From NCBI RefSeq assembly GCF_000372965.1, contig NZ_KB890024.1, positions 558,001 to 622,000 of the forward strand: 64,000 bases of DNA, read 5' to 3'. The first letter of the stretch is position 1. Every line of letters begins with the position of its first letter. The translations under genes were made by a program, and so were the position numbers. This stretch comes from Hoeflea sp. 108. Lineage in GTDB: Bacteria; Pseudomonadota; Alphaproteobacteria; Rhizobiales; Rhizobiaceae. Below are positions 43,137 through 53,039 of this stretch, one piece after another. A model generated the notes under the pieces. That model made no database searches, was not told where the DNA came from, and was given only the letters and a program-made list of their open reading frames with translations.

Positions 43137-43363
43137 CGTCCTGTCGTTTCCGTTTCGCCGTTCGTCTTCGGGATGGCTCCTAATCGGCTGTTACGCAACA
43201 AGTGGGGAAGCCTTTCCCAAAGAAAAGGCGCCCATGCAAAAGGTCGCAGCGCATCAACCCGAGAACCACAATCGGTTTGCGAAGAGTGCGAGGCGGCACT
43301 CCAAAGTCTGCTGCGCGCGGCCTCGCCGATCACGCTTTGTGGAGCGGCCGATTTTCGGCGAAA

Positions 43364-43381
43364 TTGTCATGCTGTTGTTAT
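43364..43381 (+). promoter_or_regulatory. Pho box upstream of phoX
   Basis: TTGTCAT-N4-TTGTTAT (43364-43370 and 43375-43381), an 11-base-spaced direct repeat that fits the PhoB consensus (TGTCAT-type heptamers). It lies 59 bases upstream of the PhoX start. The rest of the 304-base gap (43137-43440) shows no gene. Confidence 0.7.
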
Positions 43382-43440
43382 CTCCTCCCCTTAGCGGTGC
43401 CGGCGAACCCCAAGCCGTATGCTAGCCAGAGGTCGACATC

Positions 43441-45426
43441 ATGAACCAACCCTACGATCAGAAGTTCCGCACCTCGATGCTCGAGGACAATGACGGTCCC
43501 GGCCACAACCCGACCGACAACCGGACCATGGGCGACATCATCGCGGCCCGCTTCTCGCGCCGCGGCTTCCTCAAGGGCTCGCTCGCCGTCTCGGCCATTG
43601 CCGCCACCGTCAGCCCCATCGCCATCATCCTGGCCGACGACGCCCGCGCCGCTTCGGGCTCGGCTTTCAACTTCGACGAGGTCGAGGCGGGCATCGACGA
43701 CAAGCATCATGTCGCATCAGGCTATGATGCCGACGTGCTTCTGCGCTGGGGCGATCCGATCTTTGCCGATGCTCCCGAGTTCGATCCGACCAACCAGTCG
43801 GCGGAGGCGCAAGCCAAACAGTTCGGCTACAACAACGACTATGTCGGCTACATCGCGCTCGAAGGCTCGTCCGACCACGGCCTGCTCGTGGTCAACCACG
43901 AATACACCAACGAGCACCTGATGTTCCCGGGTATCGTCAAGCTCGTCGATGGCAAGGTCGAGGTTGCGCCTGCCGACCAGAAGCGCGTCGACATCGAGAT
44001 GGCAGCCCATGGCGGTTCGATCGTCGAGATCCGCAAACAGGACGGCAAGTGGCAGCCCGTCCGCGATGGCAAGCTCAACCGACGCATCACCTCGTCCACC
44101 GAAATGCAGATTACCGGCCCGGCCGCTGGCAGCGACCGCTTGAAGACCAATGCCGACGCGACCGGCACCAAGGTTTTCGGCACCGTCAACAACTGCGCCG
44201 GCGGCGTCACGCCCTGGGGCACCTACATCATGGCCGAGGAGAATTTCCACGGCTATTTCGGCGGCGAACTGCCCGCCGGTCACCCCGAGGCCGCCAATTA
44301 CAAGCGCGTCGGTGTGCCCGAGGGCACCTATGAATGGCACAAATTCTATGACCGCTTCGACGTTGCCAAGGAGCCGAACGAGCCGAACCGCTTCGGCTGG
44401 ATCGTCGAGGTCGACGTCAACGACCCGAACTCCGTGCCGAAGAAGCGCACTGCCCTCGGTCGCTTCCGCCACGAAGGTGCTGAATCGATCGTGGCTGGCG
44501 ACGGCCGCGTCGTCTTCTACCTCGGCGACGACGAGCGCTTCGACTACGTCTACAAGTTCGTGACCAAGGGCAAGTTCAACGCCAACGACCGCGCCGCCAA
44601 TCTCGACCTGCTCGATGAAGGCACGCTTTATGTCGCCAAGTTTGCCGAAGACGGCTCGTTCGTCTGGCTGCCACTGGTCCAGGGCGAGGGCCCGCTGACG
44701 GCTGCAAACGGCTTTGCCAGCCAGGCAGACGTGGTCATCGAGGCCCGCCGCGCCGGCGACCTGCTCGAGGCCACCAAGATGGACCGTCCCGAAGACATCC
44801 AGCCCAACGGCGTCAACGGCAAGGTCTATGTGATGCTGACCAACAACTCGAAGCGCAAGACCGACCAGGTCGACGCCGCCAATCCGCGCGCCGAAAACGC
44901 CTTCGGCCACATCATCGAGCTGGTCGAAGACGCAGGCGATTTCACGGCTACCAAGGGCAAGTGGGAAATCCTGCTCAAATGCGGCGACCCCTCGGTCGCC
45001 GAGGTAGGCGCCTCGTTCTCGACCTCGACCACTGAGAATGGCTGGTTCGGCATGCCCGACAACTGCGCCGTCGACTCCGCCGGCCGCCTTTGGGTCGCCA
45101 CCGACGGCAACTCGCCCAAGGCCACCGGCCGCACCGACGGTCTCTGGGCTGTCGACACCGAGGGTGATGCCCGCGCTACCTCCAAGCTGTTCTTCCGCGT
45201 GCCTGTCGGCGCCGAAATGTGCGGCCCGCTGTTCACGCCTGACGACCAGACGGCCTTCGTCGCCGTCCAGCATCCGGGCGACGGCGGCGAGGATTGGGAA
45301 GGCTTCGGCCGTCCGTCCTACTACGAGGACCTTTCGACCCGTTGGCCCGACTTCAAGCCCGACATGCCGGTCCGTCCTGCCGTCGTCGCCATTACCAGGC
45401 AGGGCGGCGGCAAGATCGCCGTCTGA
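43441..45426 (+). CDS. phoX: PhoX-type alkaline phosphatase, Tat-exported
   Basis: PhoX is a periplasmic calcium/iron-dependent phosphatase that releases phosphate from monoesters under phosphate limitation. The 661-residue protein carries a Tat signal (SRRGFLKG, residues 39-46) after a longer cytoplasmic N-terminus. In the mature region, GYIALEGSSDHGLLVVNHEYTNEH, NCAGGVTPWGTYIMAEENFHGYF, RFRHEGAESIVAGDGRVVFYLGDDERFDYVYKFV, PEDIQPNGVNGKVYVMLTNNSKRK and FGMPDNCAVDSAGRLWVATDGN are typical. A Pho box lies upstream and an intrinsic terminator 24 bases after the stop. Confidence 0.95.
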   Translation: MNQPYDQKFRTSMLEDNDGPGHNPTDNRTMGDIIAARFSRRGFLKGSLAVSAIAATVSPIAIILADDARAASGSAFNFDEVEAGIDDKHHVASGYDADVLLRWGDPIFADAPEFDPTNQSAEAQAKQFGYNNDYVGYIALEGSSDHGLLVVNHEYTNEHLMFPGIVKLVDGKVEVAPADQKRVDIEMAAHGGSIVEIRKQDGKWQPVRDGKLNRRITSSTEMQITGPAAGSDRLKTNADATGTKVFGTVNNCAGGVTPWGTYIMAEENFHGYFGGELPAGHPEAANYKRVGVPEGTYEWHKFYDRFDVAKEPNEPNRFGWIVEVDVNDPNSVPKKRTALGRFRHEGAESIVAGDGRVVFYLGDDERFDYVYKFVTKGKFNANDRAANLDLLDEGTLYVAKFAEDGSFVWLPLVQGEGPLTAANGFASQADVVIEARRAGDLLEATKMDRPEDIQPNGVNGKVYVMLTNNSKRKTDQVDAANPRAENAFGHIIELVEDAGDFTATKGKWEILLKCGDPSVAEVGASFSTSTTENGWFGMPDNCAVDSAGRLWVATDGNSPKATGRTDGLWAVDTEGDARATSKLFFRVPVGAEMCGPLFTPDDQTAFVAVQHPGDGGEDWEGFGRPSYYEDLSTRWPDFKPDMPVRPAVVAITRQGGGKIAV

Positions 45427-45450
45427 TCCGGACAGAACCTATGTGACGAC

Positions 45451-45478
45451 AATGGGGGCCGTTGGCCCCCATTTTTTT
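45451..45478 (+). terminator. Intrinsic terminator of phoX
   Basis: Stem ATGGGGGCC / GGCCCCCAT (9 base pairs, 3-base loop) followed by seven T. Located 24 bases after the phoX stop. The clearest Rho-independent terminator of the window. Confidence 0.95.
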
Positions 45479-45568
45479 GCGCGTTGCCGCGTTGGCCGCG
45501 GATTCAAGCGCTGATGCTGCACGCGATGCAACCTTGAAGGTTGACTGTGGCGTGCCCCTTCCACCGTC

Positions 45569-45614
45569 ATTCCCGGCCCGTGAGCCAGTGAAACGAGCGG
45601 AGAGTGTCGGGAAT
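45569..45614. repeat. Hairpin-type intergenic repeat
   Basis: ATTCCCG (45569-45575) and CGGGAAT (45608-45614) form the arms of an imperfect stem. The consensus resembles a common alphaproteobacterial intergenic repeat, recalled and not searched. It sits in the 283 bases between phoX and the small transporter gene. Confidence 0.45.
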
Positions 45615-45709
45615 CCATGCTGAGACGGCGACGGACCAGGATCGGTGCAGGATTTGCACCTGTGTCCGATCTTACAAGCTCGGGAAGAGCGGTAATTGCC
45701 AGCTACGCC

Positions 45710-46048
45710 CTATTTCCCGGCCAGTGCCGGCCCGAGCGTGATCAGCGCCACCGCGATCACCGCAAAGCCCACGCCCACGCCCTGGATGCCGGTCAGCCTC
45801 TCGCCGAAATAGAGGATGGCGACGAGGTTGACGGCAATCAGCTGGATCACCGCCGACAGCGAGAACGACACCGACATGCCGAACTCGCGCACCAGTCGCA
45901 GCATGATCAGATTGCCCAGCGAATAGAGGATCAGCGTCACCACCAGCTTGCCGATGGTTGGCTCGATGCCCCAGGTCTTGGCCACCATCGCGGCAATCAG
46001 GAATATGACGGTCGAAAAACCAAGCAGCGAAAGGCCGACAACGGACAT
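45710..46048 (-). CDS. Small EamA/SMR-type membrane transporter
   Basis: A 112-residue, four-helix membrane protein (VVGLSLLGFSTVIFLIAAMVAKTWG; LVVTLILYSLGNLIMLRLV; FSLSAVIQLIAVNLVAILYFGERL; GVGVGFAVIAVALITLG). The FGERLTGIQGVGVGFAVIAVALIT tail matches the C-terminal half of EamA/DMT and SMR-type exporters. Being half-length it must oligomerise. The substrate is unknown. The ATG at 46048 is preferred; a GTG at 46066 would add 6 residues. Confidence 0.72.
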   Translation of the reverse strand: MSVVGLSLLGFSTVIFLIAAMVAKTWGIEPTIGKLVVTLILYSLGNLIMLRLVREFGMSVSFSLSAVIQLIAVNLVAILYFGERLTGIQGVGVGFAVIAVALITLGPALAGK

Positions 46049-46130
46049 TTTCAGGCAAGCTCCCACGAGTGCCCGCGATTTGCTCCGAATGCCGCCCCGG
46101 CGTCAAGCACGCCAGCGACCCGCTCCAACG

Positions 46131-46241
46131 CTATCGCGGCATGGCGGCCATTTTGGGCTTCTGACCGCTGGGTTGCTGCGGCTCATTCCAGATCTGGACC
46201 GTCTTGCCCTTCTGCAATGTTACGGCATCGATGAATGGCAC
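46131..46241 (-). CDS. Possible small ORF of 36 residues
   Basis: A minus-strand frame reads MPFIDAVTLQKGKTVQIW, then NEPQQPSGQKPKMAAMPR, from GTG at 46241 to TAG at 46131. The frame stays open further upstream (GAVVPFIDAVTL...), and the sequence has protein-like composition, not a shadow pattern of another gene. An 11-base hairpin (46251-46277) overlaps the upstream part. It has no ribosome site, so it may be a degraded C-terminus. Confidence 0.3.
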   Translation of the reverse strand: MPFIDAVTLQKGKTVQIWNEPQQPSGQKPKMAAMPR

Positions 46242-46326
46242 GACGGCCCCGGAGCTGGCGCTCCATGCGCCAGCTCCTTGTCGCCCGCCTGATCGCGCTG
46301 GGCGGCCCGCGACAACGCCTGCGAAA

Positions 46327-47085
46327 TCAAATCAGCTGCCCGCCCGCCGGGATCGTCGCAACGACCCGCGCCGACAGAGCGAGGTCGTCGTTGGTCGCCA
46401 GCACCGCCAGCGACGTCACCGGCAATTCCGCCAGCGTCTGCCGGCGCCACCCCTCCGCCAGCGCGGCTAGGTCGGCCGTCTCGGCAACTGTCAATGCAGC
46501 GGTGAAATGGTAGATGCCGACCACGTAGAAGCGCGTCTGCCGCGCGCCGCACGCGCTTTGCACAAGCCCGAGCACATCCTCGCCGTTGTGACGACAAGGG
46601 TAGACCGGCAGGTAGATGCGGCCGGTATTGATGCGGCCGAGAAACGGCCCGGCGAGCCGGATTGACAGAGGGCCCAGCGAGGCAAGCGCCCCGGCAGCGG
46701 CCTGCGCACAACGCTCGACGTCCGCTTTGCTCAGGCCGCCGACGATGGTCGCATGCAGCTTCGATGTCCGCTTGCGGCCAAGCTCCCACGCAATCTTGTC
46801 GCTGAACGAAAACGAGCGAAGCTCCGCCTCGAATGCTCGAAACGCCTCGGATGCGGAGAGCCCACTCGCATCTACGGGCACGACCAGCGAATATCTCGGC
46901 GCCTCGTAGCGCCCGTTGCGGTAGTCCGTCTCGTCTTTGCCTACGATGATCTCGGCGTGGCCGGGGGCTACCAGCGGCAGATGGGCAAGGCGATAGGCAT
47001 CGTCGAACGTCAGCGCCTCGCCGGGAATAAAGCCCCGGCGCGACGCGTCATAGACCATGTCGGTGTCGTCGCAGAATGATGTCAT
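46327..47085 (-). CDS. 2H phosphoesterase-like protein
   Basis: A 252-residue protein with two H-x-T motifs spaced as in 2H phosphoesterases: KLHATIVGG (His111) and IYHFTAALT (His193). This fold cleaves 2',3'-cyclic nucleotides or similar phosphodiesters, but only the motifs, not the substrate, can be seen. The N-terminal 100 residues have no recognised domain. The start at 47085 is a choice among weak sites. It is followed on the same strand by a hairpin at 46251-46277. Confidence 0.65.
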   Translation of the reverse strand: MTSFCDDTDMVYDASRRGFIPGEALTFDDAYRLAHLPLVAPGHAEIIVGKDETDYRNGRYEAPRYSLVVPVDASGLSASEAFRAFEAELRSFSFSDKIAWELGRKRTSKLHATIVGGLSKADVERCAQAAAGALASLGPLSIRLAGPFLGRINTGRIYLPVYPCRHNGEDVLGLVQSACGARQTRFYVVGIYHFTAALTVAETADLAALAEGWRRQTLAELPVTSLAVLATNDDLALSARVVATIPAGGQLI

Positions 47086-47134
47086 GGGGCAGCGGGCATG
47101 CGGCAATTTCGTCCTGAGGCGTCGGCCGAACCGG

Positions 47135-47731
47135 CTACGGCTTGACCATCAAAACCCATTCCTGGCCCGGATTGTCCCAGCCGTCCTTCACCATTGGCCG
47201 CCTTGCGATCTCGCGATAGCCGCCGTTGTCATAGAGCCGCCGCGCCCGGGTGTTGGCGTCGGAGACGATCAGGCTGGTGCCCTGGCAGCCGGTCGCCTCG
47301 GCGATCTCATCGGCCATGGCGAGCAGCCGCGACCCAAAACCCTGCTTGCGCGCTTCCGGCATCGTGGCGACGACATTGACGTACCAGCTGCCCACCGCCA
47401 TCGCCTCGAGCTCGTTCATCGGCACGAACATGGCGGGTGTGTCGGGATCGGGCACGGACGCCACGATCGGATAGCCGATCAGGCAGGCCAGCACCTTGCC
47501 GTGCTCCAGCACGACCGAGTTGCGGTAGGAAAAACTGCCGGTCTCGCGCAACGCCCGCTGCCGGCCGACCTCCCACGGGTCGCCGCCTTCGGCCATCTTG
47601 GTCCACAGGTAGAGCGGCAGCCCGTCGCCGGCCATGTTGACCAGTCGCGCCAGCACCGCCGCGTCGTCCTTGGTGGCGGGGCGCGCATGGGCTGTCAGCC
47701 CCTCGTCGCTGGGCAGGGCTTCCTCGGCCAT
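47135..47731 (-). CDS. GNAT family N-acetyltransferase
   Basis: A 198-residue acetyltransferase. Motif A is VNVVATMPEARKQGFGSRLLAMADEIA (near residues 115-142) and motif B is LIVSDANTRARRLYDNGGYREIARRPMV. The region before motif A (AEGGDPWEVGRQRALRETGSFSYRNSVVLEHG) is typical of a subgroup in rhizobia whose substrate is unknown. GGGAGGA precedes the ATG at 47731 by about 5 bases, so this start was chosen over a longer frame. Confidence 0.85.
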   Translation of the reverse strand: MAEEALPSDEGLTAHARPATKDDAAVLARLVNMAGDGLPLYLWTKMAEGGDPWEVGRQRALRETGSFSYRNSVVLEHGKVLACLIGYPIVASVPDPDTPAMFVPMNELEAMAVGSWYVNVVATMPEARKQGFGSRLLAMADEIAEATGCQGTSLIVSDANTRARRLYDNGGYREIARRPMVKDGWDNPGQEWVLMVKP

Positions 47732-47933
47732 GGCATCCTCCCTCGCAGCGGTCGCAACGACCGCAAGCTGCATTGGAGCGCGCGATGCCGCCTGCGTCAA
47801 CCTTGCCCGCCATCGCGCTCCGCAGTCTCGATTTTAAACTTGATATTTATAGTCATGTTTTGTAGTCGTGCTGCAGCGATGAAACGGCGGGGCGCGACAG
47901 CACCTGCCGCTCGAACAACACAAGGAGGCAGAG

Positions 47934-48236
47934 ATGATGCATTTCCCTCCCGCCCGCGCGGCGGCGCCGACTGAGGTTGGCCTCTCCGGCTACATCAAGC
48001 TGTTCGCCCGGGTTGAAACCTTGCAGGCGCGCGTGAATTCGGCCCGCGCCGCCGCGTCCGACAGCCTGGAGCGGCTCAACACCGCACCCCGGCCCGAGAT
48101 CGGCGACGGCTCGGCCTTCATGGCCCTGCTCGACCTCCACCGCAGCGACCGAGAGGCGCTGTTCGAGGCGATGCGCCAGCTCGACGCCGCCCGTGCCGCC
48201 CTGCGAACCGCCGCCCACGAGGCCACCAACCCATGA
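47934..48236 (+). CDS. Small helical protein, unknown function
   Basis: A 100-residue protein with AAGGAGG upstream, an optimal ribosome site. It is rich in Ala, Glu, Arg and Leu and predicted to be helical (YIKLFARVETLQARVNSARAAASDSLERL and LHRSDREALFEAMRQLDAARAALRTAAHE), so it may form a coiled coil. No named family. It is the first gene of a pair leading into lepA. The AT-rich upstream region (47836-47866, TTGATATTTATAG...) is a promoter candidate. Confidence 0.6.
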   Translation: MMHFPPARAAAPTEVGLSGYIKLFARVETLQARVNSARAAASDSLERLNTAPRPEIGDGSAFMALLDLHRSDREALFEAMRQLDAARAALRTAAHEATNP

Positions 48237-48253
48237 CCCGCCAGGAGACACCA

Positions 48254-48571
48254 ATGGCCCATCTCGACGACCACGATCGCCGCGCCGACGAGGCCGAGGC
48301 CATCCTGCGCACCGCCGTCATGAACGGCTTTTCGGATGCCATGCGCAAGTCCGGCCTGCCGCCGATGGTGGTGCTGCGCCTTGCCGCGCGCGCCGTAGGG
48401 GCCGTCTACCGCGAGGCGGCCGACGCCCATTCCGGCCCCTATGCCTGCGGTTGCGGCTGGTGCCCGCAGGATGGCGCCGATGTCGACCTGCTGTGCTCGG
48501 CCCTCTTCGGCGCGGCCGCCCGCCGCCGCGCGCGCGACCTCGGCACCATGCAGGTCGCCGGCCGGGCGTGA
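48254..48571 (+). CDS. Small cysteine-containing protein, unknown function
   Basis: A 105-residue protein with AGGAGA 5 bases upstream of ATG 48254; an ATG at 48233 overlapping the previous stop is an alternative. The cysteine cluster ACGCGWCPQDGADVDLLC (near residues 60-78) has four cysteines that could bind zinc or an iron-sulfur centre. The N-terminal half is helical (DRRADEAEAILRTAVMNGFSDAMRKSGLPPMVVLRLAARAVGAVY). No named family. It is followed by lepA after 67 bases. Confidence 0.6.
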   Translation: MAHLDDHDRRADEAEAILRTAVMNGFSDAMRKSGLPPMVVLRLAARAVGAVYREAADAHSGPYACGCGWCPQDGADVDLLCSALFGAAARRRARDLGTMQVAGRA

Positions 48572-48638
48572 GCCTTGCCCTTGCAAACCCGCACCGCCCT
48601 GCTTGTTAACCCTTGCCGCCCCTGCTAAAGCGCGGCGC

Positions 48639-50447
<1,809 letters not shown>

Positions 50448-50608
50448 CGCCTTCTCTTCCTTCTCCCTGCCTGCGGGGGTGAGGAGCGTTCGGCCAAGGC
50501 CGACCAGTCGACAACGATTTGTCGACTGGAGCGACGAACGCCAGGAGCCATAGCGGAGGGCGGTGGCCCAACGGGCCGGATGAGGGCGGCGCAAACGCCT
50601 CAATCCTC

Positions 50609-50645
50609 CTCTCCCCCACGGGGAGAGGGTGGCCGCGCAGCGGCC
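50609..50645. repeat. Double-hairpin intergenic repeat
   Basis: CTCTCCCC-CAC-GGGGAGAG followed by GGCCGC-GCA-GCGGCC. It lies between lepA and the convergent gene at 50680 and shares its sequence pattern with 36757-36812 (CTTCTCCCC...GGGAGAAGG then GCGCAGC). Confidence 0.6.
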
Positions 50646-50679
50646 GGGTGACGGGGACTCCTGGCGCCACCCTACCCTA

Positions 50680-51093
50680 TCACTTCACGGCAAAATCCAC
50701 CGTTTCCTTCACTGTTCCATCGACGGCGATCTGCGCCTGATAGGTGCCGATAGGCCAGCCGGCGTCGGGCTTGGTGATCGAGGCATCGACATGGTTGTCG
50801 ATCATACCGATTTCAAAGCTGGCTTCATCGATCTTGTAGTTCGCGGGCGCGACGCCGCCCGAATTCACCGAGACCCAACTCACGGTCACCTTCGACCCTG
50901 AGGCCACGGCGTCGGTCAGGTCGGCGGAGAGGAAAATCTTGGCCGTGTCAGGCGCAAATGCCGCTTGTGTTTCTTCGGCGTCCTCGCTTGCCGACAGCAC
51001 GATGTTTTCGAACCCGTCGGCCTGCGCATGCTGCGCAAACGCTCCAACTGCGACCAGTGCGGCGGCGCCCATCATCATCGACCGAATGCGCAT
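50680..51093 (-). CDS. Small exported protein, unknown function
   Basis: A 137-residue protein with a clear signal peptide (MRIRSMMMGAAALVAVGAFA then QHAQA, cut after residue 25). The mature part is acidic and beta-rich: AKIFLSADLTDAVASGSKVTVSWVSVNSGG and GWPIGTYQAQIAVDGTVKETVDFAVK. This resembles an Ig-like or beta-sandwich domain, but no named family is clear. It is convergent with lepA. The start at 51093 was chosen for the signal peptide and a GGGGAAG-like site upstream. Confidence 0.7.
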   Translation of the reverse strand: MRIRSMMMGAAALVAVGAFAQHAQADGFENIVLSASEDAEETQAAFAPDTAKIFLSADLTDAVASGSKVTVSWVSVNSGGVAPANYKIDEASFEIGMIDNHVDASITKPDAGWPIGTYQAQIAVDGTVKETVDFAVK

Positions 51094-51275
51094 GTTCTTC
51101 CCCAAGGATTGAAACGCCGCCCGCGCCCGACTCATGCAGTACGCGCCAGCAGCGGCTTGGTAGAACGGACGGGCCGGGGTTTGTCCATGAGGGCGGGGAG
51201 AGCTGTAGCAAGCGTCACAAAGTCGGTGTTAAGAAATCAGGAAGCGCCCTGTCCGTCATGACGTGGAACGCGACC

Positions 51276-51744
51276 TTAGACGTTTGAAGGGGCTTTCTCA
51301 AACCGCATCAGCCAATTCACCTCCCAGGTTTCGCCGCCATCGGCCGACATCGCCTGCTCCCAGCGCGGGCTTGTGCCGGGCAGCCAGAGAAACCGAACCA
51401 GCACCGGCACACCACCCTCGACATCGTCGCCAAAAAAAGCGCCGCGGCCGTTTTCGAATTTGCCGACCATCGCGGGGAACAGCCGGTGGCTGCGGGTGTC
51501 GCTCCAGTAGATCGACCACAGGGCGGTCTCGGGGTTGTAGAGCCTGAGCGTCATGCCGGTGAAGCCGCGCTCGGGCACCGCCATCTGGTCGATGTGGCCG
51601 CCAAAAGTCCCGTCAGGCGCCTGCATCACCTTTTCGACATGCGAAAAGGCGGAAAAGGTTTCCCACTCGCTTGAGCCCACCAGCCGCTCGCGCAGGCGCT
51701 CGTTGGTCGCCGATCACAAAGTCGAAATCATCAAAGCCACTCAT
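51276..51744 (-). pseudogene. DUF1579-like protein, frameshifted
   Basis: The long frame (51276-51680, 134 residues from GTG) carries WETFSAFSHVEKVMQAP, LRLYNPETALWSIYWSD, GRGAFFGDDVEGG and RWEQAMSADGGETWEVNWLMRF, which belongs to a DUF1579-like family of about 150-160 residues. Upstream, a strong GGAGGAGG site precedes ATG 51744, which begins MSGFDDFDFVIGD in another frame. The two frames meet near 51700, and the whole is one base longer than a multiple of three. The expected residues between IGDW and the RLRERL helix are partly missing, so a small deletion is likely. It could instead be a sequencing error. Confidence 0.7.
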
Positions 51745-51889
51745 GTCATCCTCCTCCGGTTCTAGGAAGAATAGTCGATGCCTCCTGACAACCTTCTGTC
51801 AGGAGCTGTCAGGGTGGCTTGACCTCGCTTCTTCGGCGGGTTCATCTGCCGCCGCGATACCGCCACACCTTCCTCCTAACGCCCGTTCC

Positions 51890-52057
51890 ATGAAATCCCT
51901 GGCCGTCCTCCTTGCCCTGGCAACCCTCTCCGCCTGCGCTGCCCGCGTCCCGGTGCCGCCAGCACCCGTCACAGCGCCCCAGCCCGTGGTCGAGCCGCTG
52001 CCATCAGGGGTCAAGCCGCTCACCGTCGAGCAGGACGAGCAGATTTCCCAGCACTGA
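51890..52057 (+). CDS. Small putative lipoprotein
   Basis: A 55-residue protein beginning MKSLAVLLALATLSACAARV. The lipobox LSAC at residues 13-16 gives a mature N-terminal Cys16, and the rest is Pro/Val-rich (VPVPPAPVTAPQPVVEPLP) and ends DEQISQH. Small Pro-rich lipoproteins of this type are common in alphaproteobacteria but not assigned. The ribosome site is weak. The 172 bases after it show no supported gene. Confidence 0.55.
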   Translation: MKSLAVLLALATLSACAARVPVPPAPVTAPQPVVEPLPSGVKPLTVEQDEQISQH

Positions 52058-52229
52058 CGGGGACTGTTTTCTTCCCACGTTCCGGATTTTCTTTGTTGGG
52101 CCGCGAAGGATCGCGACCCCAGCGGTTGGCCTTGCCATTCCACCGGCCGCCGCCGAGCGCGACCGTATCCTGGCCCAATGCGCAGCGCGGGAGGCGGCCT
52201 CTTGCCAGCGCCAACCCGAGGAATAAGCT

Positions 52230-52892
52230 GTGTCAGGGGATCATGGAGGCCGCGACGAAAAGATGTCCAAGGGCGTGGTCGAAGGCGAGAAGATCGATGT
52301 CGGCTTTTCCGGCCGCCGCTGCATCCATTCGCGCAATTGTGTGCTTGGCAATCCGCACGTGTTCGAGCCGAATGCGCCGGGCGAGTGGATCCACCCCGAT
52401 GCGGCTTTGGCCGAGCAGATCGTCGCCATCGCCGAAAGCTGTCCGTCGGGCGCCATCACCTATCGTCGCAAGGATGGCGGCCCGCAGGAGGCGCCGCCCG
52501 TCGTCAACACCGTGCGCATCCGCGAGAACGGCCCGCTCGCCGTGCATGCCGAGATCGTCTTCAATGGCGAGACCTTCCACCGCGCAACCTTGTGCCGCTG
52601 CGGAGCATCCCAGAACAAGCCGTTCTGCGATGGCAGCCACAGCAAGATCGGCTTTGCCGCGACCGGCGAGCCGGCGCTGAAGGAGAGCCAGCCGCTCGCC
52701 GCTCGTGACGGCCCGCTGGTGCTGACGCCGCAGCCCAATGGCAACCTCAAGCTGGAAGGCAATGTCGAGATCGTCACCGGCACAGGCCACACGGTCGACC
52801 GCGCGACAAAAGTCTGGCTCTGCCGCTGCGGCAACTCGGCCACCAAGCCGTATTGCGACGGTTCGCACAAGAAGATCGGCTTCGTCGCATGA
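52230..52892 (+). CDS. Iron-sulfur protein with Fer4_19 and two CDGSH domains
   Basis: A 220-residue protein with three parts. Residues 25-85 form a YjdI/Fer4_19 domain (CIHSRNCVLG...CPSGAITYRR). Two CDGSH-type clusters follow: CRCGASQNKPFCDGSH (near 125-140) and CRCGNSATKPYCDGSH (near 200-215), each with the C-x-C-...-C-x3-H ligands of a 2Fe-2S centre. This suggests an electron carrier or redox sensor. The start is a GTG with GAGGAA 6 bases upstream; ATG 52263 is the alternative. It is not in an operon with its neighbours. Confidence 0.88.
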   Translation: MSGDHGGRDEKMSKGVVEGEKIDVGFSGRRCIHSRNCVLGNPHVFEPNAPGEWIHPDAALAEQIVAIAESCPSGAITYRRKDGGPQEAPPVVNTVRIRENGPLAVHAEIVFNGETFHRATLCRCGASQNKPFCDGSHSKIGFAATGEPALKESQPLAARDGPLVLTPQPNGNLKLEGNVEIVTGTGHTVDRATKVWLCRCGNSATKPYCDGSHKKIGFVA

Positions 52893-53039
52893 CGGGCAGA
52901 CGCGGCACCGACCTCGGAAAAGGAGCCGCACGACAGGCCGTCGCTTCTGAGCCGGTCGAATGGTCTGTCTGGCCAATTTTCCTTTCCCGGGGATATCGGC
53001 TAAGCGGAACGGAGCTTTTGAACTCTGGAACTTCCGCGC

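Noticed and set aside
43717..45273. 518-residue minus-strand frame over phoX
   Set aside because: Shadow of the PhoX frame; PhoX has Tat signal, Pho box and terminator in the opposite direction.
52064..52226. Reading frame ending ...RDRILAQCAAREAASCQRQPEE before the CDGSH gene
   Set aside because: Open and ends near the GTG start, but has no start codon with a ribosome site in its last 160 bases and its upstream part overlaps the small lipoprotein gene in a different frame.
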